Shown one piece after another: positions 31,754 to 40,307 of a stretch of DNA of 64,000 bases (position 1 is the stretch's first letter; each line of letters opens with the position of its first letter). The stretch covers positions 1 to 64,000 of the forward strand of contig NZ_AZFN01000003.1 in NCBI RefSeq assembly GCF_001434365.1, given 5' to 3'. The notes below the pieces were generated by a model that searched no databases, was not told where the DNA came from, and saw only the letters and a list, made by a program, of their open reading frames with translations. A program made the translations under genes and the position numbers. Origin of the DNA: Limosilactobacillus gastricus DSM 16045. GTDB taxonomy: Bacteria > Bacillota > Bacilli > Lactobacillales > Lactobacillaceae.

Positions 31754-31800
31754 AGGCTGTGAAGAAACTTATTTTATGTTTTCTTCACAGCCGATTTTTA
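31754..31800 (+). terminator. terminator of the APC permease gene
   Basis: GGCTGTGAAGAAA pairs with TTTCTTCACAGCC, followed by GATTTTTA. Confidence 0.88.
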
Positions 31801-31836
31801 TTTATAATTAAGAAAAATTATTTAGGAGGCCCACTC

Positions 31837-32193
31837 ATGACCATGTTTTACTGTTATTCCCGTTGTAGTACCTGCAAAAAAGCTCAAAAGTGGTTGGATG
31901 AACACCAAGTTGCTTATGACCAACAAGACTTAGTTGAGCAACCACCAACGAAAGAGCAATTTGTCGACTGGCTGACCAATAGCGGTCACCCTATCAAATA
32001 TTTTTTCAATACAAGTGGTCAACATTACCGTCAACAAAATCTTAAAGAGCGGGTCAATGATCTGACTATCGATGAAGCTGCCACGCTCTTATCTACCGAT
32101 GGTAAATTAATTAAACGCCCTTTAATGGTTGATGGACACCAGTTAACCTGCGGCTTTAAAACCGACGTCTATGAAGAAACCTGGTTAAAGTGA
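31837..32193 (+). CDS. ArsC/Spx-family thioredoxin-fold protein
   Basis: 118 residues. The CxxC pair in YSRCSTCKKAQKW lies at about 8-15, and KLIKRPLMVDG is the ArsC/Spx Arg-Pro motif. The family includes arsenate reductases, the RNA-polymerase-binding Spx, and YffB-like reductases; the sequence alone does not settle which. The start at 31837 is chosen for TTTAGGAGG upstream. It ends 10 bases before pepX, forming an operon with peptidases. Confidence 0.78.
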   Translation: MTMFYCYSRCSTCKKAQKWLDEHQVAYDQQDLVEQPPTKEQFVDWLTNSGHPIKYFFNTSGQHYRQQNLKERVNDLTIDEAATLLSTDGKLIKRPLMVDGHQLTCGFKTDVYEETWLK

Positions 32194-32203
32194 GGAAGCG
32201 CTA

Positions 32204-34558
32204 ATGAAAATTAATCAATTCGCTAACCAACTCATTCCGGGATGCCAACCCTTAACGGAATTAGCGCATTTAAGATTATTAGCAACTGATGAATTAGAAA
32301 CTTGCCAGCCTAAAGAACTGTGGCAACGTCTCTTATGGCGTGTTGATTGTAATGGGACAACCGACGCTCAACATGAACTGCGCCTCCATGACTACTTAGC
32401 CACCCCATCCATGGCCTTAGATGAGTGGTTAGCTAACGACCAACCGATTACGGATGAGATCTTTGCCCGTGTCGCCTTACAATTATTAGATTTTGAACCT
32501 GCTCTAGACTTTTCATTAGCTGATCCGCTGACTGACGCCCAAGGAATGAATCTTCAGTTACCAACTTACGAGCTTTGGAATCAAGCCGCCGTGGCCCGTG
32601 GTTTCTACCAACTATTGTTAACACGCACCAAACACGGTCAAACTTGGTTAGACTATTTAACTGGCCAAGGTCTTTTGACTTGGACCTATCAATTGCCAGC
32701 AAAACAAAAACCGCTGTTAGTCAACGGTCAGCCCATCGCTTGTTTTGATCCGCACCAATTTATCTACGAAGTGGTCTATGTTGAAATGGATCATGACACC
32801 GACTTTGATGGCCAAGCAGACTTGATTAAAGTCGAAATTATGCGGCCGGCCGACTCTAATCATGGTCTAAAAGTTCCGACTGTCTTCACCGCCAGCCCGT
32901 ACAACCAAGGAACTAACGACCGTTGGGGCGAAATTATCACCCATGATGTTAACCAACCTTTAACCCATCTAGCTCCCGACCATCAGGCGTCCCAAGAAAC
33001 TAAATTTACCAATCCCCAAAGATGCCAGGCAGTGACGGGACATGCTCAAGTTGCCACCGAGACTTTTAGCAATACCCCCGGCTACACCCTTAATAATTAC
33101 TTGGCGCCTCGTGGATACGCTATTGTATATGCGGCTGGGATTGGCACCAAAGATTCGGATGGACTCCAAACTTGTGGCTCTCCGGAACAAACCGAATCAA
33201 TGAAGGTCGTCGTGGAATGGCTCCATGGGATCCGGCATGCCTATACTGACCGCACTAGTGGCATCACCATCAAAGCTAGTTGGTGCAACGGCAACGTCGC
33301 CATGACGGGTCGTTCTTATTTGGGGACGCTATCGACTGCCGTTGCTACCACGGGTGTCCCGGGACTTAAAGCGATTATTAGCGAAGCCGCAATCTCTAGT
33401 TGGTATGATTATTACCGGGAAAATGGTCTGGTAATGGCCCCCATGGGCTTTCAGGGAGAAGATGCCGACGTGCTGGCAGCTGAAACCTTTAGTCGTACCA
33501 AACGGCCCGCCGATTACCAACGTATCACGGCCATCAACCAAAAGTATTTAGCTCAAATGACCAAAGCCCAAGACCGGGCTAGTGGCCAATATAATGATTT
33601 CTGGCGGCAACGGGACTATCTTCCCCACGTTAAACAAATCAAATGTGACGTCATGATGGTCCATGGCTTAAACGACTGGAACGTTAAACCGAGCAACGTT
33701 AAACATCTATACGATCGGCTGCAAAGCCTTCCTGGAGATCACAAATTAATCTTGCACCAAGGAGAACATATTTATATCAACGCCTTTCCATCCCTTGATT
33801 TTTCTGAAATGGTTAATCTTTGGCTTGCACAAAAGCTGTGGGAAGTCGATAATCATGCCGATCAACTTTTACCTAATTTAATCGTGCAAGATAATGTTAA
33901 AGCCCAAACTTGGACGGCCTATGACCATTGGAATGCCCCAGCTCATCAAGTCGCCCTAGGTGAAGAAATTATTCAATTTAGCGATCGGCAACCTGAAACT
34001 CAGTACCAGCAATGGTGCAAAGACCCGGGTCAATGGGCGAAGGCTTTATTAGGTCAAACTAATCGCTTCAGTTACTCGATCCCATTAACCGCGCTTCAAA
34101 GTGATTATTATCAAGGAACCCCTCATCTATCGCTCACCGTCCAATCATCCCTTGACCATGGCATGATCAGCGCTTACTTAGTTGATCGGGGGGCGGAACG
34201 ACGACTAACCATTAGTCCAACCATGATTGAACGCCAAGGAATTCAGCTGGGCTACCATTGGCAAACGGATGATCTGAGAGATTTTAAACTTCAAGCCCAA
34301 CCAAGTGATTATAAAATGATTTCATTTGGGCACGCTAACCTTCAAAATCCTCATGATCCAGAATTTGCTATTGACCTCGCTGCCCAACAATGGGTAACGG
34401 TTGAATTTGATTTACAGCCAATTTTCCATCACCTTGCTAATCACCATCATTTAGAATTAGTGATCTTCGGAACTGATTACCAAATGTCTTTGCGAGGAAA
34501 CGAAAATATTACTTATCAAGTTGATTTAAGTAAAAGTAGCCTAACCTTGCCATTTTAA
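32204..34558 (+). CDS. pepX: X-prolyl dipeptidyl aminopeptidase
   Basis: 784 residues, the family's usual size. The N-terminal helical domain (1-145) is followed by the catalytic alpha/beta hydrolase domain with the nucleophile in MTGRSYLGTLS (about residue 370), the Asp in HGLNDWNVKP and the His in HQGEHIYIN. A C-terminal beta-sandwich ends the protein. It releases X-Pro dipeptides from casein-like or other proline-rich peptides. It forms a cluster with the iminopeptidase gene downstream. Confidence 0.95.
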   Translation: MKINQFANQLIPGCQPLTELAHLRLLATDELETCQPKELWQRLLWRVDCNGTTDAQHELRLHDYLATPSMALDEWLANDQPITDEIFARVALQLLDFEPALDFSLADPLTDAQGMNLQLPTYELWNQAAVARGFYQLLLTRTKHGQTWLDYLTGQGLLTWTYQLPAKQKPLLVNGQPIACFDPHQFIYEVVYVEMDHDTDFDGQADLIKVEIMRPADSNHGLKVPTVFTASPYNQGTNDRWGEIITHDVNQPLTHLAPDHQASQETKFTNPQRCQAVTGHAQVATETFSNTPGYTLNNYLAPRGYAIVYAAGIGTKDSDGLQTCGSPEQTESMKVVVEWLHGIRHAYTDRTSGITIKASWCNGNVAMTGRSYLGTLSTAVATTGVPGLKAIISEAAISSWYDYYRENGLVMAPMGFQGEDADVLAAETFSRTKRPADYQRITAINQKYLAQMTKAQDRASGQYNDFWRQRDYLPHVKQIKCDVMMVHGLNDWNVKPSNVKHLYDRLQSLPGDHKLILHQGEHIYINAFPSLDFSEMVNLWLAQKLWEVDNHADQLLPNLIVQDNVKAQTWTAYDHWNAPAHQVALGEEIIQFSDRQPETQYQQWCKDPGQWAKALLGQTNRFSYSIPLTALQSDYYQGTPHLSLTVQSSLDHGMISAYLVDRGAERRLTISPTMIERQGIQLGYHWQTDDLRDFKLQAQPSDYKMISFGHANLQNPHDPEFAIDLAAQQWVTVEFDLQPIFHHLANHHHLELVIFGTDYQMSLRGNENITYQVDLSKSSLTLPF

Positions 34559-34602
34559 TTATTCGGTTTAAAATAAGATTATTTTATTGATAGGAGCAGC
34601 TC

Positions 34603-35508
34603 ATGAAAACAGGAACAACTATTATTACGCTCGACAACGGCTATCATCTTTGGACTAATACCCAAGGAAGCGGGACGATTCACTTATTATGTTTACACGG
34701 TGGACCCGGTGGAAACCATGAATACTGGGAAGACACCGCTGCACAATTAAAAGCTCAGGGACTGGACGTTCAAGTTCACATGTATGACCAATTAGGTTCT
34801 CTATATTCAGATCAACCTGATTATTCTGATCCCGCAAATCGGGATCAATTTCTGACCTATGAGTATTTTTTGGATGAAGTGGAAGAAGTTCGCCAGAAGC
34901 TAGGGATTGACCAATTCTATTTAATTGGCCAAAGTTGGGGTGGCCTTTTAGTTCAAGAATATGCGGTTAAGTATGGTGAACACCTTAAAGGAGCAATTAT
35001 TTCTTCAATGGTCGATGAAATTGATGAATACGTTGACCACGTTAATCAAGTTCGCGAAGAAACCTTGCCGGCAGAAGAAGTTGCCTTTATGAAGGAATGT
35101 GAGCGAACTAATAATTATGATAATGAACGTTATCAAAAAAATGTCCAAATCTTAAACGAAGGCTTTGTCGACCGAAAGCAGCCATCCAAGCTTTATCATC
35201 TAATGGACCTTGGTGGTACAGCTACCTATAACGCTTTCCAAGGCGACAATGAATTCGTCATTACTGGGAAATTAAAAGACTGGCACTTCCGCGATCAACT
35301 ACCAAAAATCAAAGTCCCAACTCTCTTAACTTTTGGTGAACACGAAACCATGCCCCTGGCTACAGCACGAACAATGGCTGATATCATTCCGCATGCTCGT
35401 CTCGTAACGACACCTGATGGCGGACATCATCACATGGTTGATAATCCAGATGTGTACTACCGGCACTTAGCTGATTTCATCCGCGATGTTGAAAATGACC
35501 AATTTTAG
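34603..35508 (+). CDS. pip: proline iminopeptidase
   Basis: 301 residues. HGGPGGNHEYW supplies the oxyanion hole, GQSWGGLL the nucleophile Ser (about 107), FGEHETMP the Asp, and GGHHHMVDNP the His. This is the S33 peptidase family that removes N-terminal proline and related residues. The gene follows pepX after 44 bases with its own GGAGC ribosome site. Together with pepX it completes degradation of proline-containing peptides. Confidence 0.9.
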   Translation: MKTGTTIITLDNGYHLWTNTQGSGTIHLLCLHGGPGGNHEYWEDTAAQLKAQGLDVQVHMYDQLGSLYSDQPDYSDPANRDQFLTYEYFLDEVEEVRQKLGIDQFYLIGQSWGGLLVQEYAVKYGEHLKGAIISSMVDEIDEYVDHVNQVREETLPAEEVAFMKECERTNNYDNERYQKNVQILNEGFVDRKQPSKLYHLMDLGGTATYNAFQGDNEFVITGKLKDWHFRDQLPKIKVPTLLTFGEHETMPLATARTMADIIPHARLVTTPDGGHHHMVDNPDVYYRHLADFIRDVENDQF

Positions 35509-35510
35509 TC

Positions 35511-35558
35511 AAAACAACCTGAGAAGAATCGTAATTCTTCCCAGGTTGTTTTCTTTTT
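35511..35558. terminator. terminator after proline iminopeptidase
   Basis: AAAACAACCTGAGAAGAAT pairs with ATTCTTCCCAGGTTGTTTT around a 4-base loop, between convergent genes. Confidence 0.88.
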
Positions 35559-36099
35559 AATCAATTAATTTTAAACATTCTGCTTTCACTAGCGGAAACT
35601 GCTGATAACCATCACTCGTGAGAAAATGACCACCCGTTGGTAACTCAATTAACTTCGAAGCTAAGCGCTGGGCCACCTGAACTGATAAATTTGTTGGTAC
35701 GACATAGTCATCTTGTGCCGTAATAATAGTCGCTGCACTGACTTTGGTCTTAATTTGAGCATAATCTAAGGGCGGCTGACAAAAAGCGTCTAATTGCGGA
35801 TAAGCAGGCAAAAGCTGATCAAAGGCGCCAACCAGTACCAGCCGAAGATCCTTAACGGGATTTTGTTCGATATAACGTAAAGTGGCTAAACAACCTAGAC
35901 TGTGGGCTACTAACAAGGTCCCAGCAACTGGTTTCATTTGTTCTTCCATCGCTCGCTCCCATTCCAGCGGATCAGGGTCAAATGGTTGCGGTAACCATAG
36001 TCGCTCTATGTTCACACGCGGTTTTAAAGATGCTTCTAACCAGGGAAACCAATCATCATCTCGGGTCGACGTCCCATGAATTAAATATCCGACTTGCAT
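35557..36099 (-). CDS. alpha/beta hydrolase, RBBP9/YdeN-like
   Basis: 180 residues. HGTSTRDDDWFPWL and the elbow VAHSLGCLATLRYIE mark the RBBP9/YdeN serine-hydrolase family; a late His is in GGHFLT. The start at 36099 (AGGAAAGGGAT upstream) shortens the longest frame by 20 residues. Substrate unknown. Confidence 0.8.
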   Translation of the reverse strand: MQVGYLIHGTSTRDDDWFPWLEASLKPRVNIERLWLPQPFDPDPLEWERAMEEQMKPVAGTLLVAHSLGCLATLRYIEQNPVKDLRLVLVGAFDQLLPAYPQLDAFCQPPLDYAQIKTKVSAATIITAQDDYVVPTNLSVQVAQRLASKLIELPTGGHFLTSDGYQQFPLVKAECLKLID

Positions 36100-36227
36100 A
36101 AAGATCCCTTTCCTATAATAAACAGCGATGCCAAATGAGGTTTCCCTCCATTTTAACATCGCTGCTTATTTATCTCATTCACTTAGGTAATCTTCTAATT
36201 GCCCAGTAACTCCTGAGCAATGTTACT

Positions 36228-37504
36228 TTATTTCGTGTAATCAACGTCTTTCGTTTCTTTAGTTAGCAACCAAGCCACTACCGAAACAACAGCCAAGGCT
36301 AGCATGTAGTAACCAGCTGAGTGCAGACCATATTCAGCAATCAACCAGGTCGTGATCGATGGTGCTACTGCAGCTCCAACAACGGCTGCCAAGTTGTAGG
36401 TAATTCCCGCACCGGAATAACGAACCTTAGTTGGGAATAATTCTGGAAGCACGGCACCGACTGGTCCATATAAGGATCCCATAACCAAGAAACCAAGACC
36501 GAGGAACAACAGCATCCCAAACATGTTGTGTTGGCCTTCGAGGAAGTATGGGAAGACTAAGGAGTAGACAACCAAAGCTACCGAAGCGGTTAACAAGACC
36601 TTCTTCCGGCCGATCTTATCAGCTAAAATTGAAGTCAGCATAATCAAGGCCGCAAATTCAACAATCGCACCCATTAGTAATAGCAAAAATTCTGAATGGC
36701 TAAAGCCTAAGGACGTGGTTGCATACGACAAGGACCAAGTTGTCAACGTAAAGAAGAGCGCATAAGTTGCACCCATGATGAAGGTCCCTTTAGCAATTTC
36801 CCGCCAGTTGGACTTGAAAACTTCCTTCAATGGTGACTTGGTAGTATTGTCTTGTTCTTGCGCCAGCTTGAACAATGGCGTTTCTTGAAGCCGCCGCCGG
36901 ACATACAATCCAATAAAGACTAGGACTGAGGAAGCCCAGAAAGGAATCCGCCAACCAAAACTAGTCATTTGGGCCGGCGTCAAAACATTTTCTAAGACAA
37001 AGAAAAGGCCGTTACACAAGAAGAAACCAATCGGTGCCCCAACTTCTGGAAAGGCTCCGTATAAGGCCCGCTTATCAGCAGGCGCATTTTCAGTAGCCAC
37101 CAAAACGGCCCCTGACCATTCACCGCCAAGGCCGATTCCTTGAACAAAGCGGCAAAGACACAAAAGCAATGCGCCCCAAACCCCAATTGAGTTATAACTT
37201 GGGATAAAGCCGATGGCCACGGTAGCAACCCCCATCACCATTAGAGAAACCACTAGGGTCCGTTTCCGCCCTAACTGATCACCAAAATGACCGAATAAGA
37301 AGGAACCCACTGGGCGAGCAACAAAGGCGTCATTTGCGGAAAGAAGACACTGGGGAAGTATGCGGCAGATGCCGTTCCATAAGCATAAAAGTCAAAGAAT
37401 TCAATGGCTGTTCCCATTAAAGAGGCTAAAATAACCGTTTTGACTGGATCGGCTTTAAACTTAGGTAATGTTGTGCTGCGAGCTTGATCGTTCGTTACAT
37501 CCAT
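36228..37504 (-). pseudogene. MHS-family MFS transporter, broken by an internal deletion
   Basis: Two overlapping frames together make one transporter of the metabolite:H+ symporter type. The N part reads from the ATG at 37504 (TAIEFFDFYAYGTASAAYF...FFPQMTP). The C part begins FVARPVGSFLFGHFGDQLGR and has nine or more helices, ending at 36228. At about 37323-37326 MTP runs straight into FVARPVG. The family has a conserved stretch of roughly 14 residues there, covering part of TM2 (as in the E. coli YhjE type), so about 43 bases are missing and the frame shifts. The N frame continues into LLLAQWVPSYSVILVIS and stops. Apart from this the gene is well preserved, so the loss looks recent, or a sequencing error. 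Substrate unknown; relatives carry shikimate, proline/betaine or alpha-ketoglutarate. Confidence 0.85.
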
Positions 37505-37540
37505 AAAATATTTCCTCACTTTTCATTAAGCTTCTCTAAT

Positions 37541-37580
37541 CAAACAAAAAGCCAGTTAACTGATGAACAGCTAACTGGCT
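37541..37580 (-). terminator. attenuator-type terminator before the MHS gene
   Basis: AGCCAGTTA pairs with TAACTGGCT, with an inner CTG/CAG pair in the loop, then CTTTTTGTTTG on the minus strand. It sits between a leader ORF and the transporter ATG, 40 bases before it. Confidence 0.75.
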
Positions 37581-37666
37581 AACAGATTTCCCATTAACAA
37601 GTTGACCATCCACATCACTAAAACTGGTCACGGTGATGCAGACAATCTCAAATAGATCCGCACCAC

Positions 37667-37729
37667 CTACTGAATAATGACTCGGATAATAATTTGACGA
37701 TTAGTTTGTAAAAGACTTGTCAATGTCAT
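37667..37729 (-). CDS. putative 20-residue leader peptide, Ile-rich
   Basis: AAGGAGG followed by ATG at 37729 opens a frame of 20 codons and a TAG stop. The second half is QTNRQIIIRVIIQ, with five isoleucine codons in eleven. The frame lies just downstream of a promoter (TTGACT near 37787, GATAAT-like box near 37768) and is followed by three hairpins: GGTGGTGC/GCATCACC, TGACCA/TGGTCA, and the terminator. This is the layout of a ribosome-mediated attenuator. It is too short to prove by composition; the call rests on the good ribosome site and the terminator. Confidence 0.5.
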   Translation of the reverse strand: MTLTSLLQTNRQIIIRVIIQ

Positions 37730-37763
37730 AAATCTGTTCCTCCTTGATTTGATGTTTTCAAGA

Positions 37764-37787
37764 TTATCATCAGTAAAATTAGAAGTC
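37764..37787 (-). promoter_or_regulatory. promoter of the leader/MHS transcript
   Basis: On the minus strand TTGACT (start near 37787) and TAATCT or GATAAT are separated by 15-17 bases, about 40 bases before the leader-peptide ATG. The remaining stretch 37581-37666 holds the two hairpins described with the leader peptide. Confidence 0.55.
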
Positions 37788-37814
37788 AATAAGAAAATTA
37801 AGTTTTTTTAATTT

Positions 37815-37843
37815 TTAACATCTTTTCGATCCTATGCTATGAT
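37815..37843 (+). promoter_or_regulatory. promoter of the HAD phosphatase gene
   Basis: TTAACA (37815-37820) and TATGAT (37838-37843) with 17-base spacing. It shows that translation cannot begin at the in-frame ATA/ATG codons near 37839, so the start at 37881 is the real one. Confidence 0.75.
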
Positions 37844-37880
37844 CTTGATAGACTTTATACAAAAGGATGTAACCGAATCC

Positions 37881-38519
37881 ATGATTACTAATTTTATTTT
37901 CGATATTGATGGAACTTTAATTGATACCAGTGAGATGTACATGCCGGCAATGATCATGGCCTTGGCTGATTTTGGTTATCATTATTCCCCAGAAGAAGAG
38001 ATTAAATACCAAAAAGAACTTTTCGGAATCACTGGTCACGATTCACTAGTCCAACTAGGTATTCCTGAAAATCAATTATCCGAAATCCTAACTCGCTGGA
38101 ATGAGTACACAAACCAACGAAAAGCTTATATGCGTTCCTTGTCTGGAATTGCGGAGGCCCTGGACCAATTAGCACAACGTCCACAAACCCAATTAGCCGT
38201 CGCAACCTCCAAAAAAGCCCCTGAATATGCTGATTTCACCCAGCGATTTGCCTTTGCTAAATATTTTAAAGTGGTGATTAAAGAAGAAGACACCCGTAAA
38301 CACAAACCCGATCCTGAACCATTATTAGCAGCTATGCAAGGGCTCGCAGGAAGCCCTGAAAATACGATCTATGTAGGCGATACCGTTAATGATCTTAAGG
38401 CCGCTCATGCCGCTGGGATGAAATTTGCGGGGGCCCTCTATGGTAGTTCCCAACCAGAAAAAATCCAATCTGCTGACTTTTTACTCCATCAACCAGCTGA
38501 TTTATTAACCATTAAATGA
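37881..38519 (+). CDS. HAD-family hydrolase
   Basis: 212 residues. The nucleophile/acid pair is in FDIDGTLIDT (residues 6-15), the second motif Thr/Ser is in ATSKK, the Lys is in KHKPDPEP, and the Asp pair is in VGDTVND. It has an alpha-helical cap of the PGMB/GPH type. Substrates of such enzymes are small phosphates. It starts at 37881 and its promoter is directly upstream. Confidence 0.85.
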   Translation: MITNFIFDIDGTLIDTSEMYMPAMIMALADFGYHYSPEEEIKYQKELFGITGHDSLVQLGIPENQLSEILTRWNEYTNQRKAYMRSLSGIAEALDQLAQRPQTQLAVATSKKAPEYADFTQRFAFAKYFKVVIKEEDTRKHKPDPEPLLAAMQGLAGSPENTIYVGDTVNDLKAAHAAGMKFAGALYGSSQPEKIQSADFLLHQPADLLTIK

Positions 38520-38549
38520 CTATCTTTAAATAGCTTATGATATCGTTTG

Positions 38550-39203
38550 ATGAAGCCAGTTGCAATTGGTACAATCAACACTATGATGAATCGAATTAAA
38601 GCTTATCTTAATTACAAAATTATTATATCAGCGGCCTTTTTGTTGCTGGCTTTAATGATTATTGCCGGCTTAGCGCATGTTTCCACGGTTGATGAGACCA
38701 AAGCGCAAGCAGTGGCTAGTTCACAGTCAGTAAAAAAGGCCAAGGCTGCCCAAAGTTCCTCAACGATTGACTGGCAAGGTTCTTCCGAGAAAAAAGCTTA
38801 CCCCGATGTCAACAAGTATCCTAATATGTGGGTAAAAGTCTCCATTAAAAAGCAGCGCGTCTACCTTATGAATGGTCAAAAGGTGCTATATACCATGTAT
38901 TGTTCGACTGGCTCTAAGGAAAGCCCGACTCCGACTGGAACCTTTTACATTCAAAGTGAACGGGGCGACTTCTTTTACAACGCCGAAAGTGGGGAGGGGG
39001 CCAAAAACTATGTTTCTTTTCTTAATCATGGTGAGTACCTCTTCCACTCTGTCCCTACTGATCAGAACGGGAATTTCATTGAGTCGGAAGCAAAAGAACT
39101 GGGGAAAGAATCCAATTCCCATGGTTGTGTTCGACTATCAGTTACTGATTCAAAGTGGTTCTACGATAATATCAAAGAAGGAACTAAAGTCGTCATTAAG
39201 TAA
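38550..39203 (+). CDS. L,D-transpeptidase (YkuD family), membrane anchored
   Basis: About 217 residues. A hydrophobic helix near residues 25-45 anchors the protein, a Ser/Lys/Ala-rich linker follows, and the YkuD domain has the catalytic motif SHGCVRLS near 192 with HSVPTDQNG before it. It forms 3-3 cross-links or attaches proteins to peptidoglycan, outside the membrane. No clear ribosome site is visible; 38550, 38583 and 38586 are possible starts, all before the anchor. Confidence 0.85.
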   Translation: MKPVAIGTINTMMNRIKAYLNYKIIISAAFLLLALMIIAGLAHVSTVDETKAQAVASSQSVKKAKAAQSSSTIDWQGSSEKKAYPDVNKYPNMWVKVSIKKQRVYLMNGQKVLYTMYCSTGSKESPTPTGTFYIQSERGDFFYNAESGEGAKNYVSFLNHGEYLFHSVPTDQNGNFIESEAKELGKESNSHGCVRLSVTDSKWFYDNIKEGTKVVIK

Positions 39204-39205
39204 GC

Positions 39206-39232
39206 AAAAAGTCGCCACTAGGGCGACTTTTT
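39206..39232. terminator. bidirectional terminator
   Basis: AAAAAGTCGCC / GGCGACTTTTT, 11 bp, with a 5-base loop, at the junction of convergent genes. It overlaps the DHH gene stop by two bases. Confidence 0.9.
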
Positions 39233-40307
39233 AGTTTGACTGCTTTTTCAACTGTTCAGCTAACTTAGCTAATTGCGCCCCCATCGGTGTATCGGCCAAC
39301 GTCTCATTCGTAGCTTCAACTTCTTCCTGGTGATTTTCAACCGTATCTCGAACAAATTCGACCAAGGCCTTTTCCCCAACTTCAATCAAATTAAAGTCAA
39401 TACGGGCCCCCGCAGCCGCCTCATGCCCACCACCATGAAAGTACTTCTCAGCAAACGCGGCCACATCTAGTTCCCCATTACTGCGAAAAGAGATACTTTT
39501 CGGACTGACAACCATGGCCGCTTGGGCGTCAGGATGATCTTTTAGAACTTGATGACCTATTTCAGACTTGTAATCATTAGCATAGACAATTGCCCAAGTA
39601 TGACCATCAAGCCTAGCTTCCACTACATCTTTTAAATGATGCTTTAAATATTGGCTCCGCCGCTCATTTAAAGTCGTAATTAGTAATTCATTTTGATGAC
39701 GATAGGTCGCCCAATCAGTCGCCAATAACTGTTCGATAAAGGCCGCGGAATAATCCAATGGATAAAACCAGAATAGTTGATCTAATTCATCGGCCATTTG
39801 ACGAACTTCAGCTGCCATATCGGGATCATTTTGCCAATCCCAGGTATCATAGGCCCGGATCGCTTCGACATATTCCGCTAGTGATGTCTGGCGAGCACTA
39901 GCTAATTGATCAAAATGGTCCTGGCTTTGCAACCATTCCCAGACGATACTGACGGCACTCGGATTTTCGATTGAACTGGTCACCACGTTCTGCCGATATT
40001 TTTGGCGCATCTCAGCCTCACTATCATGATGATCAAAAATCAACCAGTGATTAGCAAAGTAGCGATCTAACTGTTGGATGGTGTAATCATTATCGGGGGT
40101 CATATCCATGATATAAACATCCGTACACTGGCTGGCAGCTGGATCCCGTAGCCATTGCGCTAAGGCATCATCAATTCTTCCAGCACCGATAGGTTCGATT
40201 TCAAAGGTCGTCTCCGAAAACATGGTCGGTTGGACCGCTTTTAGTAAATAGGGAGCGCCAAACCCGTCTAAATCGTTATGTGAAAATACCTTAATTGTTC
40301 TTGGCAT
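39231..40307 (-). CDS. DHH-family phosphoesterase, NrnB-like
   Basis: 358 residues. FSHNDLDGFG and YIMDMTPDN, then IFDHHDSE, are the DHH motifs; the DHHA1-type C-terminal part has HGGGHEAAAGARI. Bacillus NrnB (YngD) of this type degrades short RNA oligonucleotides and cyclic-dinucleotide products (pGpG, pApA). A gene ATG sits inside the 3' end of the ABC-F gene (17-base overlap) with AAAGGAG upstream, so the two are co-transcribed. Confidence 0.8.
   Translation of the reverse strand: MPRTIKVFSHNDLDGFGAPYLLKAVQPTMFSETTFEIEPIGAGRIDDALAQWLRDPAASQCTDVYIMDMTPDNDYTIQQLDRYFANHWLIFDHHDSEAEMRQKYRQNVVTSSIENPSAVSIVWEWLQSQDHFDQLASARQTSLAEYVEAIRAYDTWDWQNDPDMAAEVRQMADELDQLFWFYPLDYSAAFIEQLLATDWATYRHQNELLITTLNERRSQYLKHHLKDVVEARLDGHTWAIVYANDYKSEIGHQVLKDHPDAQAAMVVSPKSISFRSNGELDVAAFAEKYFHGGGHEAAAGARIDFNLIEVGEKALVEFVRDTVENHQEEVEATNETLADTPMGAQLAKLAEQLKKQSN

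Noticed and set aside
36099-36159. Longer start for the RBBP9-like hydrolase
   Set aside because: The extra 20 residues lack a ribosome site and are not family-like; ATG at 36099 has one.
37581-37680. T-box leader resemblance (AGGTGGTGCGG similar to AGGGTGGNACCGCG)
   Set aside because: The ACC core of the T-box is missing and there is no Stem I or room for one between the promoter and this point.
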